DNA of 64,000 nt from assembly GCF_029504655.1 (NCBI RefSeq), contig NZ_JAQFIL010000001.1, forward strand, positions 4,221,001 to 4,285,000, given 5' to 3'. The notes beneath the pieces were generated by a model. The model had not been told where the DNA came from. It saw only the letters and a program-made list of their open reading frames with translations, and did not search any database. The stretch comes from Catalinimonas alkaloidigena (lineage in GTDB: Bacteria; Bacteroidota; Bacteroidia; Cytophagales; Cyclobacteriaceae). A program made the translations under genes and the position numbers. Shown here in pieces: positions 27,978 through 36,191 of the stretch; within the stretch, counting starts at the first letter, position 1, and the number at the start of each line of letters is the position of its first letter.

Positions 27978-28904
27978 ATGGCACATGACCCTGAAGTATT
28001 AGAAAAACAACGTAGTGTAGCTGAAAGGCAGGCAGCTTTAGCGCGTAAACATATCAACAACTATAATGGAAAAGATGAACTGGAAAATCTTGATAAGCTC
28101 AAGGACGGTGGAGAAATTTTGAAAGAGCAAATTCAGATGGCTTTAACTGAATATAGACGTCATAATAAAGCCTTGTTTTTCTCATCTTTTTCTGGCGGAT
28201 TAGAAATAGGTTTTAGTCTTCTGCTTATGGGTGCGCTTTATACCATGTTTCACGGAACCATGGAAAAACCAAGCCTGGAGATTGCGCTGGCATTTGCTTA
28301 TCCCATAGGATTTATCTTCGTAATTCTAGGCCGTTCCGAATTATTTACCGAACATACAAATTTGGCAGTGTTACCTGTCTTAAATGGATCAGTACGGATC
28401 GCCAACCTTTTGGAGCTTTGGGGTATCATCTTTATTGGTAACCTCATGGGTGGGTATCTGTTTAGCTTGATCCTGGCGCAGATGGGGCCCGCTATGGGCG
28501 TGGTTAGTAAAGAAAGTCTCTACTACTTTGCTGACAAAATGGTGCAGTATGACTGGCTGATCACGCTGGGCAGTGCCATGTTTGCCGGTTGGCTCATGGG
28601 CTTACTTTCCTGGCTGGTTACTTCTTCTAAAGATACAATCAGCCGTATTATAGTAATTATTCTGGTTACCACTGTGATAGGAATTGGAGGCTTACATCAC
28701 TCTATAGTTGGGTCAATAGAAGTTTTTGCCGGCATGATCGTAGATGAGAGGATTACAATAGTAGACTATCTGCATTTTCAAACTTTTGCCACGCTTGGCA
28801 ATATCCTCGGTGGAACGGTTTTCGTTGCTATTGTAAAATACAGTCATTTGGGTAATACAAATCTGATCAGTGAACGCTTTAGGAAAAGAAAAACCGGAAA
28901 CTAA
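27978..28904 (+). CDS. formate/nitrite transporter (FNT) family channel
   Basis: The protein has 308 residues. A charged cytoplasmic N-terminal extension of about 60 residues precedes the six-helix FNT core. Family motifs include SGGLEIGFSLLLMGALY (near 72-88), GRSELFTEHTNL (near 119-130) and GLHHSIVGSIEVFAGMI (near 235-251). The extension and the ELFTEHT motif resemble the YfdC-type subgroup, so the substrate need not be formate or nitrite. It is divergent from the acyl-CoA dehydrogenase gene across 260 bp with operator-like palindromes. Confidence 0.88.
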   Translation: MAHDPEVLEKQRSVAERQAALARKHINNYNGKDELENLDKLKDGGEILKEQIQMALTEYRRHNKALFFSSFSGGLEIGFSLLLMGALYTMFHGTMEKPSLEIALAFAYPIGFIFVILGRSELFTEHTNLAVLPVLNGSVRIANLLELWGIIFIGNLMGGYLFSLILAQMGPAMGVVSKESLYYFADKMVQYDWLITLGSAMFAGWLMGLLSWLVTSSKDTISRIIVIILVTTVIGIGGLHHSIVGSIEVFAGMIVDERITIVDYLHFQTFATLGNILGGTVFVAIVKYSHLGNTNLISERFRKRKTGN

Positions 28905-28915
28905 AATTTCCGGTT
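28892..28915 (-). terminator. terminator of the PspC/GIN gene, shared with the end of the FNT gene
   Basis: Arms aaccggaaa (28892-28900) and tttccggtt (28907-28915) form a 9-bp stem. The T-rich tail (ttttctttt) is on the minus strand, so it mainly terminates the PspC/GIN transcript; the stem overlaps the FNT stop codon. Confidence 0.75.
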
Positions 28916-28940
28916 GAAGACAGTATAGACAAGTTGAATA

Positions 28941-31376
28941 TTATTCTATTTTCGTTACTTTGTTTTCATTGCCATTACTCACATTTAGTGTGGGTTCTCC
29001 GCTATATTCTATACGACTGGAATCTTCAGGATCTACGTTCAATTCACCGCTCACGTTCATCTTTGCTTTTGAGGCGCCACTACTTTCAACACTGGCGTCT
29101 ACAATTTCCATTTCCATAGCATCCAAGCGTGCTGCACCGCTTAGATTCGCATCAATTTGTTGTGCGTTTCCGTATAGTTTCAAGCCAGATGCTCCCCGCA
29201 TATTAAGTGATATACTCTGCACTTCAGCTTTTACAAATGCCTCACTTGAACCTGCCATATCAAGGCTGAGGTTTTCTGTTTCAAAATCACTTACATTTAC
29301 CTGAGCATTAGCGTTCAATCGCAAAGCACTCAATGTAGGCATCGTCAACCTTACAGCTATTCTTTCCTTATCATCGTTTGTAAAAGCCTGTCCGTACCTG
29401 AGCTCCAAAGCTGTATGATCGGTATTGATATCCACCTCGTTTACAGCTTCTTCATCTCCGGTGAGGGTAAGGCTATAGGCAATATCCTGTTTTACTTCTA
29501 CCCGAAAAGGGCCAGCAATATTTAACACTTCAAAATTGCTTACCTCAAATGTTCTGGAGAACCCTCCCGAAATTCCTGAAGGCGGTATGCTGTCAATTTC
29601 ATCATCCAGATTTTCACGTTCTTCACAGCTAATACATTCCAGGCCTTGCTCCGTAAACATAAAAGTATTATCTCTTACATCTGAAATACTGTAACCATCG
29701 CGGTAGAGCGTATTGCGCAGAATAAGGCTTAGCTCACGGTCTATCATAAAAGGATATTGGTACGGAACGTAAAGCGTGACTTCTACTTCTTGATCCCTGA
29801 ACTTAGCATCATCACTAAAAGTAAATACAGGAGGAAAACTGATGATAGAATCCTCTACTTCTACTTCATAAGCAACCATTTGCGCATACTCTATTGCTGC
29901 CTTACGGTTTCTTCCTCGGGCTTCAAACTCTTTTTCAAGCTCGAAAGCTCCTTCTTCGTGCCCACGAAGCATCAGTCTGGGACGGGCAAAATCATTACTT
30001 TCAGGGTAGCTACCCAGGGTCAATAAAGCGGTAGTCCCTTCCAGAGATAGTGTCTCATTTATAGTGTACCTGCCTTCTTCTCTGAAGTCCATGATTACCT
30101 GAGGTACAGTTACGCTTAAACCTATCAAAGCAACCAGCCAAAGGCCAAAAGCACTCCAACCCACTGTAGAGTTGATTAACTTCCGCTTTACAATCACTGC
30201 TATTCCTGAAATGATCAATGCTACAGCAGGAATAAAAATTGCAATAAAAGCAAAAACAGATGCAGTAGCCGGAATACTCTCTTGTAATAGTCTGAGCGGT
30301 ATTTCACCATCAATTACCGGGTCAAAAGAAGAGAGGCCAAGTAAAATTCCGCCTGATACTAATAGACTAAATACAAAAGCGCCACCAATCAAAATCAGTA
30401 ATAAGCCTAAGAGTACTCTTGCTAAATCTCCCAATACGTTAAGCATGGGTCCCAGGGCTCTTCCCAGCGCATTGATAACAATAGCAATGAGCCGGAAGGG
30501 AAACAAAATAATCTTGAGCAGAAGACTTTCCTCCCCATTCTCATCTACACTAAAGTTTTTTTTTATACTAGACTCAATATTAGTCAAAGTAACCGGTTCA
30601 CCTTTCATTTGCATTTTGTCCGTAAGTGATTTAGCCTCTGGAGTAATAATCCAGAGGATAACATAAATCAACAAACCGGTACCTCCCAAGAATATACTCA
30701 GGACAAATAACAGGCGAATTACTGTCGGGTCTGAGCCAAAGTAGGCTGCGATTCCTCCCGAGACTCCCCCAATCACCTTGTCATCCGGGTTACGAAAAAG
30801 TTTCTTGACCTTCGCGTTTAGACTCAAGGCATCGTTGCCCGGGAGTACAATCCAGAGCACAATATAGGTCACCAGGGTAATGGTACCGAAAGAGGCAAAA
30901 GCATCAGCGAAGAAAAAGATCAAAAATGCCAGCCTTATCCAAAGGGGATCAGTTTTGAAGTAGTGTGCGATACCAGCTGCTACTCCTCCCAATACTTTTC
31001 GTTCAGTATCCCGATACAGACGCTTCCGTCCATAGGTTTCTTCATATGCTTCGGATTTGGTATCCTCAGCAGAGGAATAAGCTTTGTATGAAGTATCTTC
31101 TTCCATACCTTCAGCGGCAGCGAAATCTTCCACATTACCCATGGTCTTGATCACTCCCTCAACATCTTCACGAGTGATTACCTGTTTACTGTTACTTAAT
31201 TTTGAAAGGAAAATCTCAGCGATCCTGCTTTCTATATCATCAGTGATTTCTTTGCTGTCCTCATATGTAGAAAAATAGCGGCTTATGGATTCCAGATAGT
31301 TCTTTAACAGCTCATAGCCGTCTTCCTCCACATGAAAGATGATACCACTTATGTTTATACTGATATTCTTTTTCAT
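28941..31376 (-). CDS. membrane protein with two PspC domains and a C-terminal GIN (DUF2807) domain
   Basis: The protein has 811 residues. An N-terminal cytoplasmic part (1-110) is followed by two PspC domains (about 115-180, RKVLGGVAAGIAHYFKTDPL; about 190-255, DKVIGGVSGGIAAYFGSDPT), four further membrane helices (about 290-430) and a large outer part. The last 200 residues form a GIN/DUF2807 beta-solenoid with repeated strands of Asn, Ala and Gly (LRLNANAQVNVSDF, LNMRGASGLKLYGNAQQIDA). The PspC part suggests an envelope stress or membrane integrity role; the GIN domain is thought to be an adhesin-like head. It is 12 bp after padR and is surely in one operon with it. Confidence 0.9.
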   Translation of the reverse strand: MKKNISINISGIIFHVEEDGYELLKNYLESISRYFSTYEDSKEITDDIESRIAEIFLSKLSNSKQVITREDVEGVIKTMGNVEDFAAAEGMEEDTSYKAYSSAEDTKSEAYEETYGRKRLYRDTERKVLGGVAAGIAHYFKTDPLWIRLAFLIFFFADAFASFGTITLVTYIVLWIVLPGNDALSLNAKVKKLFRNPDDKVIGGVSGGIAAYFGSDPTVIRLLFVLSIFLGGTGLLIYVILWIITPEAKSLTDKMQMKGEPVTLTNIESSIKKNFSVDENGEESLLLKIILFPFRLIAIVINALGRALGPMLNVLGDLARVLLGLLLILIGGAFVFSLLVSGGILLGLSSFDPVIDGEIPLRLLQESIPATASVFAFIAIFIPAVALIISGIAVIVKRKLINSTVGWSAFGLWLVALIGLSVTVPQVIMDFREEGRYTINETLSLEGTTALLTLGSYPESNDFARPRLMLRGHEEGAFELEKEFEARGRNRKAAIEYAQMVAYEVEVEDSIISFPPVFTFSDDAKFRDQEVEVTLYVPYQYPFMIDRELSLILRNTLYRDGYSISDVRDNTFMFTEQGLECISCEERENLDDEIDSIPPSGISGGFSRTFEVSNFEVLNIAGPFRVEVKQDIAYSLTLTGDEEAVNEVDINTDHTALELRYGQAFTNDDKERIAVRLTMPTLSALRLNANAQVNVSDFETENLSLDMAGSSEAFVKAEVQSISLNMRGASGLKLYGNAQQIDANLSGAARLDAMEMEIVDASVESSGASKAKMNVSGELNVDPEDSSRIEYSGEPTLNVSNGNENKVTKIE

Positions 31377-31388
31377 GTCAGACTTCTT

Positions 31389-31733
31389 TTACGATTTCTT
31401 TTGGTGTGAATTGGAAATTATGTGGTTAGTAGAGGCCACCAACTGCTGCCAGGTATTACCCAGCTCATCTAGAAACTGCTGCCCCTTATCGGTCAATTTA
31501 TAGTATTTGCGTGGTGGCCCTGATGTTGATTCTACCCAGTGGTAGTCAACCAGGCCTGCCTTACGCAACCTAGTCAGCAGTGGGTAGAGCGTACCTTCTA
31601 CTACCATAATTTTGGCCGACGTGAGTTCTTCCAGCATATCTGATGCATATACCTCCCCACGGGAGATAATGTGAAGAATGCAGTATTCCAGAATACCTTT
31701 CCGCATCTGCACCTGTGTGTTCTCAATTTTCAT
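31389..31733 (-). CDS. PadR family transcriptional regulator
   Basis: The protein has 114 residues with a winged helix (MRKGILEYCILHIISRGEVY at 11-30; TLYPLLTRLRKAGLVDYHW at 52-70; PPRKYYKLTDKG at 79-90). PadR proteins repress by binding palindromic operators close to their own promoter. Here it heads an operon with the PspC/GIN membrane protein, a common pairing in Bacteroidota. A promoter with palindromic sites lies about 115-145 bp upstream. Confidence 0.93.
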   Translation of the reverse strand: MKIENTQVQMRKGILEYCILHIISRGEVYASDMLEELTSAKIMVVEGTLYPLLTRLRKAGLVDYHWVESTSGPPRKYYKLTDKGQQFLDELGNTWQQLVASTNHIISNSHQKKS

Positions 31734-31788
31734 GTTTCAATTGATTTTCAGTTAGATCGCCTTTGCGACCTCTTTCGTATTCAACCCG

Positions 31789-31807
31789 GCTGACCTACTC
31801 GGTCAGC
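31789..31807 (-). promoter_or_regulatory. hairpin or operator in the padR leader
   Basis: Perfect 7-bp inverted repeat gctgacc / ggtcagc with a 5-nt spacer, 56 bp upstream of the padR start codon and inside the predicted leader. It has no T-run and may be a regulatory stem or a protein-binding site. Confidence 0.4.
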
Positions 31808-31842
31808 TCAAGTTGATACTTTTGGGTTAATGTTGTAATCAT

Positions 31843-31877
31843 ATACAAATGTATTATATAGTACTATGTTATACAAG
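31843..31877 (-). promoter_or_regulatory. padR operon promoter with overlapping palindromic operators
   Basis: On the minus strand a -33 type CTTG (31877-31874), a spacer of exactly 20 bases and a -7 box TACATTTG (31853-31846) match the Bacteroidota consensus. The -7 box lies within the inverted repeat ATACA-AA-TGTAT (31843-31854), and the spacer contains the palindrome atagtactat (31858-31867). This is a layout for autorepression by PadR. Confidence 0.6.
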
Positions 31878-32108
31878 GTATCTTATGTTTTTGTTACATT
31901 AAATAGAGAAAAAATATTTATAAGAGACAGGTTGTTTTCACAAAACACTGATAATCAACATAAAGCATTATTATTTATCTTTTTCATATGATTTTGACCT
32001 TGTTAAGATATTTAAGGCAGCAACTTTGCAGGCTGAGCCATACTGACATGTGAATACATCCATGCTTAAACATTTCTTGGTATTTGCAGATTAACTTCCT
32101 TAAAAAGT

Positions 32109-32708
32109 ATGATTGATCAAGTAAGTAGCTTGGAAGAAATTATGGCACATATCTGGGGCACATTAGCCAGAGGAGGAGCAGATGCTAAACATGCCTATCA
32201 TTTTCCTGTATTCGCCACAGTTATCGCCAATGAAGTTAAGCAAAGGACGCTTGTACTGAGGGATAGCAATATTCAGAAGCGTCAGTTGGTAAGCTTTACT
32301 GACATTCGCACACAAAAAGTCAGAGACATCCGTGCCAACACAAATGTTAACTGGCTTTTTTATGATCACAAGAGTAAAGAACAAATTCGGGCAAGCTCAA
32401 TCGCCACTTTGCATCATATGGATGAGCAAAGCGAGACCTACTGGAGAAATATTCCACCTAAAAATCGGGGAGATTACCTGGGCCCTCATGCTCCCGGATC
32501 ACAGTTAGACCACTATGCAGGTAACCTACCTCAAGATTTCTTGGAAAAGCCTACTGAAAAAAACACAGAAAGAGGAAGGGAAAACTTCTGTGTGATTATA
32601 TGTGAAGTCAATACAATTGATTTTCTTAAACTCATGAAGGATGGGCACTTAAGAACACTCTTCACATGGAAAGACAATAGCTGGAAAAAAAACTGGTTAG
32701 CTCCTTAA
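32109..32708 (+). CDS. pyridoxamine 5'-phosphate oxidase-like flavoprotein
   Basis: The protein has 199 residues with a split-barrel FMN-binding fold. FPVFATVIANEVKQRTLVLR (about 37-56) and SFTDIRTQKVRDIRANTNVN (about 62-81) match the first strands of the PNPOx family, and the C-terminal DGHLRTLFTWKDNSWKKNWLAP matches the substrate side. It is similar in length to PdxH but lacks an obvious PdxH signature near the end (RLHDR-type), so a pdxH assignment is not safe. It is divergent from padR and ends one base before a small minus-strand gene. Confidence 0.8.
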   Translation: MIDQVSSLEEIMAHIWGTLARGGADAKHAYHFPVFATVIANEVKQRTLVLRDSNIQKRQLVSFTDIRTQKVRDIRANTNVNWLFYDHKSKEQIRASSIATLHHMDEQSETYWRNIPPKNRGDYLGPHAPGSQLDHYAGNLPQDFLEKPTEKNTERGRENFCVIICEVNTIDFLKLMKDGHLRTLFTWKDNSWKKNWLAP

Positions 32709-32822
32709 TTATGCAAAGGAAAAAACATTGGTAAACACAACCAGTGCTACGGTAAGTAATAATAGCAAAGTAAATAATGTATTACCAAAATCATTAAATA
32801 GTACGCGAATCAAAGCCTTCAT
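32709..32822 (-). CDS. 37-residue one-helix membrane protein
   Basis: The ATG at 32822 opens MKALIRVLFNDFGNTLFTLL, continuing into a hydrophobic stretch (LLLLLTVALVVFTNVF) and ending at a TAA at 32709-32711. It begins 16 bases after the stop of the 55-residue gene, so the two probably form an operon. Its stop codon lies next to that of the convergent PNPOx-like gene. Too short for usual gene callers; I do not recognise it. Composition (basic N-terminus, single helix) supports a real small membrane protein. Confidence 0.5.
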   Translation of the reverse strand: MKALIRVLFNDFGNTLFTLLLLLTVALVVFTNVFSFA

Positions 32823-32838
32823 AAAGGATTAATTAAGA

Positions 32839-33006
32839 TTAGACCTTCTTTGTATTATCTTCAGTATTTTCATGCTCCTCTATTTCTTTATCTTCCTGCA
32901 TTACAGTCATGACATGAGAAGTAACCAATGCAACGACTAAGCCCAAAAGACCTGCTACGATCCAAGTAAATAACGATAATCCTTCTGTTCCGAATGAGTC
33001 AAACAT
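32839..33006 (-). CDS. 55-residue small membrane protein
   Basis: The ATG at 33006 opens MFDSFGTEGLSLFTWIVAGL, with one membrane helix (about 11-31) and an acidic soluble C-terminus (MQEDKEIEEHENTEDN). The layout, small helix plus charged tail, resembles small accessory subunits of membrane complexes, but I cannot name a family. It precedes the 37-residue gene on the same strand. The gap of about 245 bp to the divergent ABC transporter gene leaves room for two promoters. Confidence 0.55.
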   Translation of the reverse strand: MFDSFGTEGLSLFTWIVAGLLGLVVALVTSHVMTVMQEDKEIEEHENTEDNTKKV

Positions 33007-33188
33007 GTGAATGTGTATATTTCAGTATGTAAAATAGTAACTCAGCAAATTGCTGAAGGTTAAAACACGGCTGCAATTTTACCCATTTAAGCTTACTTTG
33101 ACAATGGATTCATTACTTTTTTAGTGCAATTAATATCCGTGGGAAGCATACAATATTGTTTAAACTATGACGACATTAAATACTAATG

Positions 33189-33196
33189 TAACTTTG
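33189..33196 (+). promoter_or_regulatory. candidate -7 promoter element of the ABC exporter gene
   Basis: TAACTTTG matches TAnnTTTG exactly, 57 bases upstream of the start codon. The -33 element is not at the usual distance. Confidence 0.4.
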
Positions 33197-33252
33197 CAGC
33201 CTCAGAACAATTACTGCTTTACGTGGGTAATTTTTGAGATGAAGATAAAAGC

Positions 33253-35088
33253 ATGAAAACTTATTTACGTATTCTTTCATTCGCTAGACCCTTTAGCGAA
33301 AATATTCCTCAGTATCTGATTTTTACGACTTTATCAATCATTTTTGGATTGATCAATTTCGCAATGCTGATTCCTTTATTGGATGTTTTATTTAATGAGG
33401 CGGGAAGATATGCGCAAGCTGAGATGCTCAACAAGCCCGAGTTTTCTTTAAACTTCAACTATTTCAGGTCACTTTTTAATTACTATTTTGCCCAGGTTAT
33501 TGAAGAGTTCGGAAAAGTAGGAGCACTTGCGTTCATCTGTGGCATAGCGGTTGTCTCTGTCTTTCTAACCAATCTTTTCAGATATGTTTCCGGTATCACA
33601 CTTGCTAAGATTAGAGCTAAAGTTATCAAAAAGCTCCGAAACCGCATATTTGATCAGGTAAGCCGTTTGCATCTTGGCTATTTTTCAAATGAGCGTAAAG
33701 GGGATGTGATGTCTCGTATTACAAATGATGTGCAGGAAGTAGAGGCCTCTGTCGTCAATACGCTGAAAGTAGTTTTTCGTGACCCAGCCATGATCATTGG
33801 TTATTTTACCGTGCTTTTCTTCATGTCTTTTAAGCTTACTATTTTCACTTTAATCATTATGCCGATCTCCGGTACCATCATATCAGAGATCACCAAACGC
33901 TTAAAGCGAAAGGCTACTCAGAGTCAGGAGTCATTAGGGCGCATTGTCAATATTCTGGATGAAACACTTTCAGGCATGCGCATTGTCAAAGCATTTAATG
34001 CAAGAGACTGGATCAGTGATAAGTTTGGAAAAGAGGTAAATCAATACGCCAGGATCAATGTTTCTATGGCACGCAGACAGGAGCTGGCTTCTCCCCTTTC
34101 AGAGTTTATGGGTATCTTTGTTGTTACAGGAATTTTGTTATATGGTGGAATATTGGTACTCAACGACAACTCAGAACTGAGTGCCAGTGAGTTTATTACC
34201 TATATTATTTTTTTCTCCCAGATCCTTCCTCCGGCCAAGTCAATTAGTAATGCTGTCAGTAGCATTCAGCGAGGTTTAGCTTCAGGAGAAAGAATTTTCA
34301 AAACGATTGATACTTTACCGCAGATAGAAGATAAAGCCGATGCGGTAGATTTGGAGAGTTTTAATGATGAAATTACATTTGAGCATGTTAGCTTCGCTTA
34401 CGAAGACGAGCGAGTACTCAACGATATCAACCTGCGTGTACAAAAAGGGAAAACAGTAGCCATTGTAGGTCCTTCAGGTGGAGGTAAGTCAACCATTGCT
34501 GACCTCATCCCCCGCTTTTATGATCCGCTGGAAGGCACTATTTCTATTGATGGCATCCCCCTCACGAACGCCAAAACTGACTCTGTGCGTAAGCTTATGG
34601 GTATAGTTACCCAGGAGTCTATTCTTTTCAATGATACTATCTATAATAACATTGCTTTTGGCAAGCCTGAAGCTAATGAAGAAGACGTCATGCGGGCCGC
34701 GAAAATTGCCAACGCACATGATTTTATTCTCAGCGCACCCCAGCAATACCAGACCGTAATAGGAGAACGAGGGACTAAACTTTCTGGAGGACAAAGGCAA
34801 CGCCTTAGTATCGCAAGAGCAATATTGAAGAATCCACCTATTTTGATTCTTGATGAGGCTACATCTGCATTAGACTCTGAATCAGAGAAACTGGTACAGG
34901 AAGCCCTTACCAATCTGATGAGAAACAGAACTTCGATTGTAATTGCTCACCGACTGAGTACCATCCAGCATGCCGATGAAATTGTAGTAGTACAAAACGG
35001 GCGTATCATTGAACAAGGCAAACACAATGAACTGGTAGAAATGGGTGGTTTGTATTATAAACTTACCGAAATGCAAACTGTCTCTTAA
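33253..35088 (+). CDS. ABC exporter (MsbA-like), fused membrane and ATP-binding domains
   Basis: The protein has 611 residues: six membrane helices in residues 1-330 and an ATPase domain after it. Walker A is GPSGGGKST (near 405-413), the signature LSGGQRQR is near 509, Walker B LILDEATSALD is near 530 and the switch His is in IAHRLST (near 563). This is the type IV exporter layout used for lipids (MsbA), peptides or drugs. Position next to gmhA (heptose synthesis) is compatible with lipid A/LPS export, but that is not proof. Confidence 0.92.
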   Translation: MKTYLRILSFARPFSENIPQYLIFTTLSIIFGLINFAMLIPLLDVLFNEAGRYAQAEMLNKPEFSLNFNYFRSLFNYYFAQVIEEFGKVGALAFICGIAVVSVFLTNLFRYVSGITLAKIRAKVIKKLRNRIFDQVSRLHLGYFSNERKGDVMSRITNDVQEVEASVVNTLKVVFRDPAMIIGYFTVLFFMSFKLTIFTLIIMPISGTIISEITKRLKRKATQSQESLGRIVNILDETLSGMRIVKAFNARDWISDKFGKEVNQYARINVSMARRQELASPLSEFMGIFVVTGILLYGGILVLNDNSELSASEFITYIIFFSQILPPAKSISNAVSSIQRGLASGERIFKTIDTLPQIEDKADAVDLESFNDEITFEHVSFAYEDERVLNDINLRVQKGKTVAIVGPSGGGKSTIADLIPRFYDPLEGTISIDGIPLTNAKTDSVRKLMGIVTQESILFNDTIYNNIAFGKPEANEEDVMRAAKIANAHDFILSAPQQYQTVIGERGTKLSGGQRQRLSIARAILKNPPILILDEATSALDSESEKLVQEALTNLMRNRTSIVIAHRLSTIQHADEIVVVQNGRIIEQGKHNELVEMGGLYYKLTEMQTVS

Positions 35089-35161
35089 GTAAAAAACTAT
35101 TTATCTCTTTTTAACTGTTTTGTAAATGAGTATTTTTTGATAAAACTTATACTGTTACACT

Positions 35162-35512
35162 ATGAAACCTTTTAAACTCACGCTTTTTTTACTATTACTA
35201 CTCTATCATGCAGTTTTTGTGGGCATCGCAATCAATAACAGTTGGGAATGGGTAAGTACCAATTTGCAAACTGTTCAATGGATCACTATCACCGCACTGG
35301 TACTCTTTCTAATACTTTTACTGATTAACATTCTTGAACGTCAAAGTTATCAAGGAAGAATCCAACGGCTGGAAGCTGAAAAAGATAAAATCAAGGCAAA
35401 AGTGTATGATATGCAACGTCGTAATGAAGAAATTGACGAGTCCATCAAGTCATTTGAACAATCAGTAGAAAACAAGGAAAAAAATAAAAACCAGGATAAA
35501 GATAAAATCTAA
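35162..35512 (+). CDS. small membrane protein with a cytoplasmic coiled coil (LapA-like)
   Basis: The protein has 116 residues: two membrane helices (about 5-25 and 38-59) and then a charged coiled coil (RQSYQGRIQRLEAEKDKIKA) with a Lys/Asp/Asn-rich tail. The layout resembles LapA, a small inner-membrane protein that acts with LapB in LPS synthesis control in gammaproteobacteria, but sequence evidence is only architectural. Its stop codon directly abuts the GTG start of gmhA (TAAGTG), so the two are translationally linked. Function otherwise unknown. Confidence 0.65.
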   Translation: MKPFKLTLFLLLLLYHAVFVGIAINNSWEWVSTNLQTVQWITITALVLFLILLLINILERQSYQGRIQRLEAEKDKIKAKVYDMQRRNEEIDESIKSFEQSVENKEKNKNQDKDKI

Positions 35513-36091
35513 GTGCAAACTCAAACGATCATTAAAACCGAACTGGAAGAAGCCAGTCGTGTACTAAACAGTTTTATACAAGACGCCAATAATATTTCGC
35601 TCATAGAGGAAGGAGCTTCTCTTTTTGCAGAAACCATTAAGAAGGGCGGTAAAATTATCAGCTGTGGTAATGGTGGCTCTCATTGTGATGCCATGCACTT
35701 TGCTGAGGAGCTAAGTGGGCGCTACCGAGAAAATCGTCCTGCCTTACCTGCACTTGCCATTTCGGATCCCAGCCATCTCTCCTGTGTAGGCAACGATTTT
35801 GGTTATGATTATGTATTTTCCCGTTTTCTTGAAGGGCTTGGCAAAGCCGGTGATGCTCTCTTAGCCATAAGCACCAGTGGCAATTCTAAAAATGTAATAG
35901 AGGCAGTACTGATGGCAAAGCAAAAAGGAATGAAGGTGGTGGCCCTTACCGGAAATGATGGAGGAAAGTTGGGCCCACTCGCGGATATTGAAATCAGAGT
36001 ACCTCATCAGGGCTTTGCCGATCGCGTACAGGAAATTCATATCAAGCTTATCCACATTCTTATATTGCTGATAGAAAAGCAAGTCCTGTAA
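35513..36091 (+). CDS. gmhA: D-sedoheptulose 7-phosphate isomerase
   Basis: The protein has 192 residues and a SIS fold. Family motifs are [20 protein letters not shown] (near 52-71), the SxSGxS phosphate loop [10 protein letters not shown] (near 119-128) and the C-terminal [15 protein letters not shown]. It makes D-glycero-manno-heptose 7-phosphate for heptose in surface glycans. GTG is used as start because the preceding stop codon abuts it. The gene follows the LapA-like small membrane protein. Confidence 0.93.
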   Translation: MQTQTIIKTELEEASRVLNSFIQDANNISLIEEGASLFAETIKKGGKIISCGNGGSHCDAMHFAEELSGRYRENRPALPALAISDPSHLSCVGNDFGYDYVFSRFLEGLGKAGDALLAISTSGNSKNVIEAVLMAKQKGMKVVALTGNDGGKLGPLADIEIRVPHQGFADRVQEIHIKLIHILILLIEKQVL

Positions 36092-36191
36092 ATCATGGCC
36101 TAATACTACATCGGTCGGTAAAGTTCCAATTATGCTTTGCTATGTCTTGTTGAGTCTATTTATTTCGGAATAAAATTACGAGCAGAATCAC

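Larger units (their letters stand above)
31734..32108. other. 375-bp divergent regulatory region between padR and the PNPOx-like gene
   Basis: This region holds no gene. Features visible are a padR promoter with overlapping palindromes (31843-31877), a 7-bp hairpin in the padR leader (31789-31807, gctgacc and ggtcagc) and, toward the plus-strand gene, a -7-like box caactttg (one mismatch to TAnnTTTG) near 32020-32030. Confidence 0.5.
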
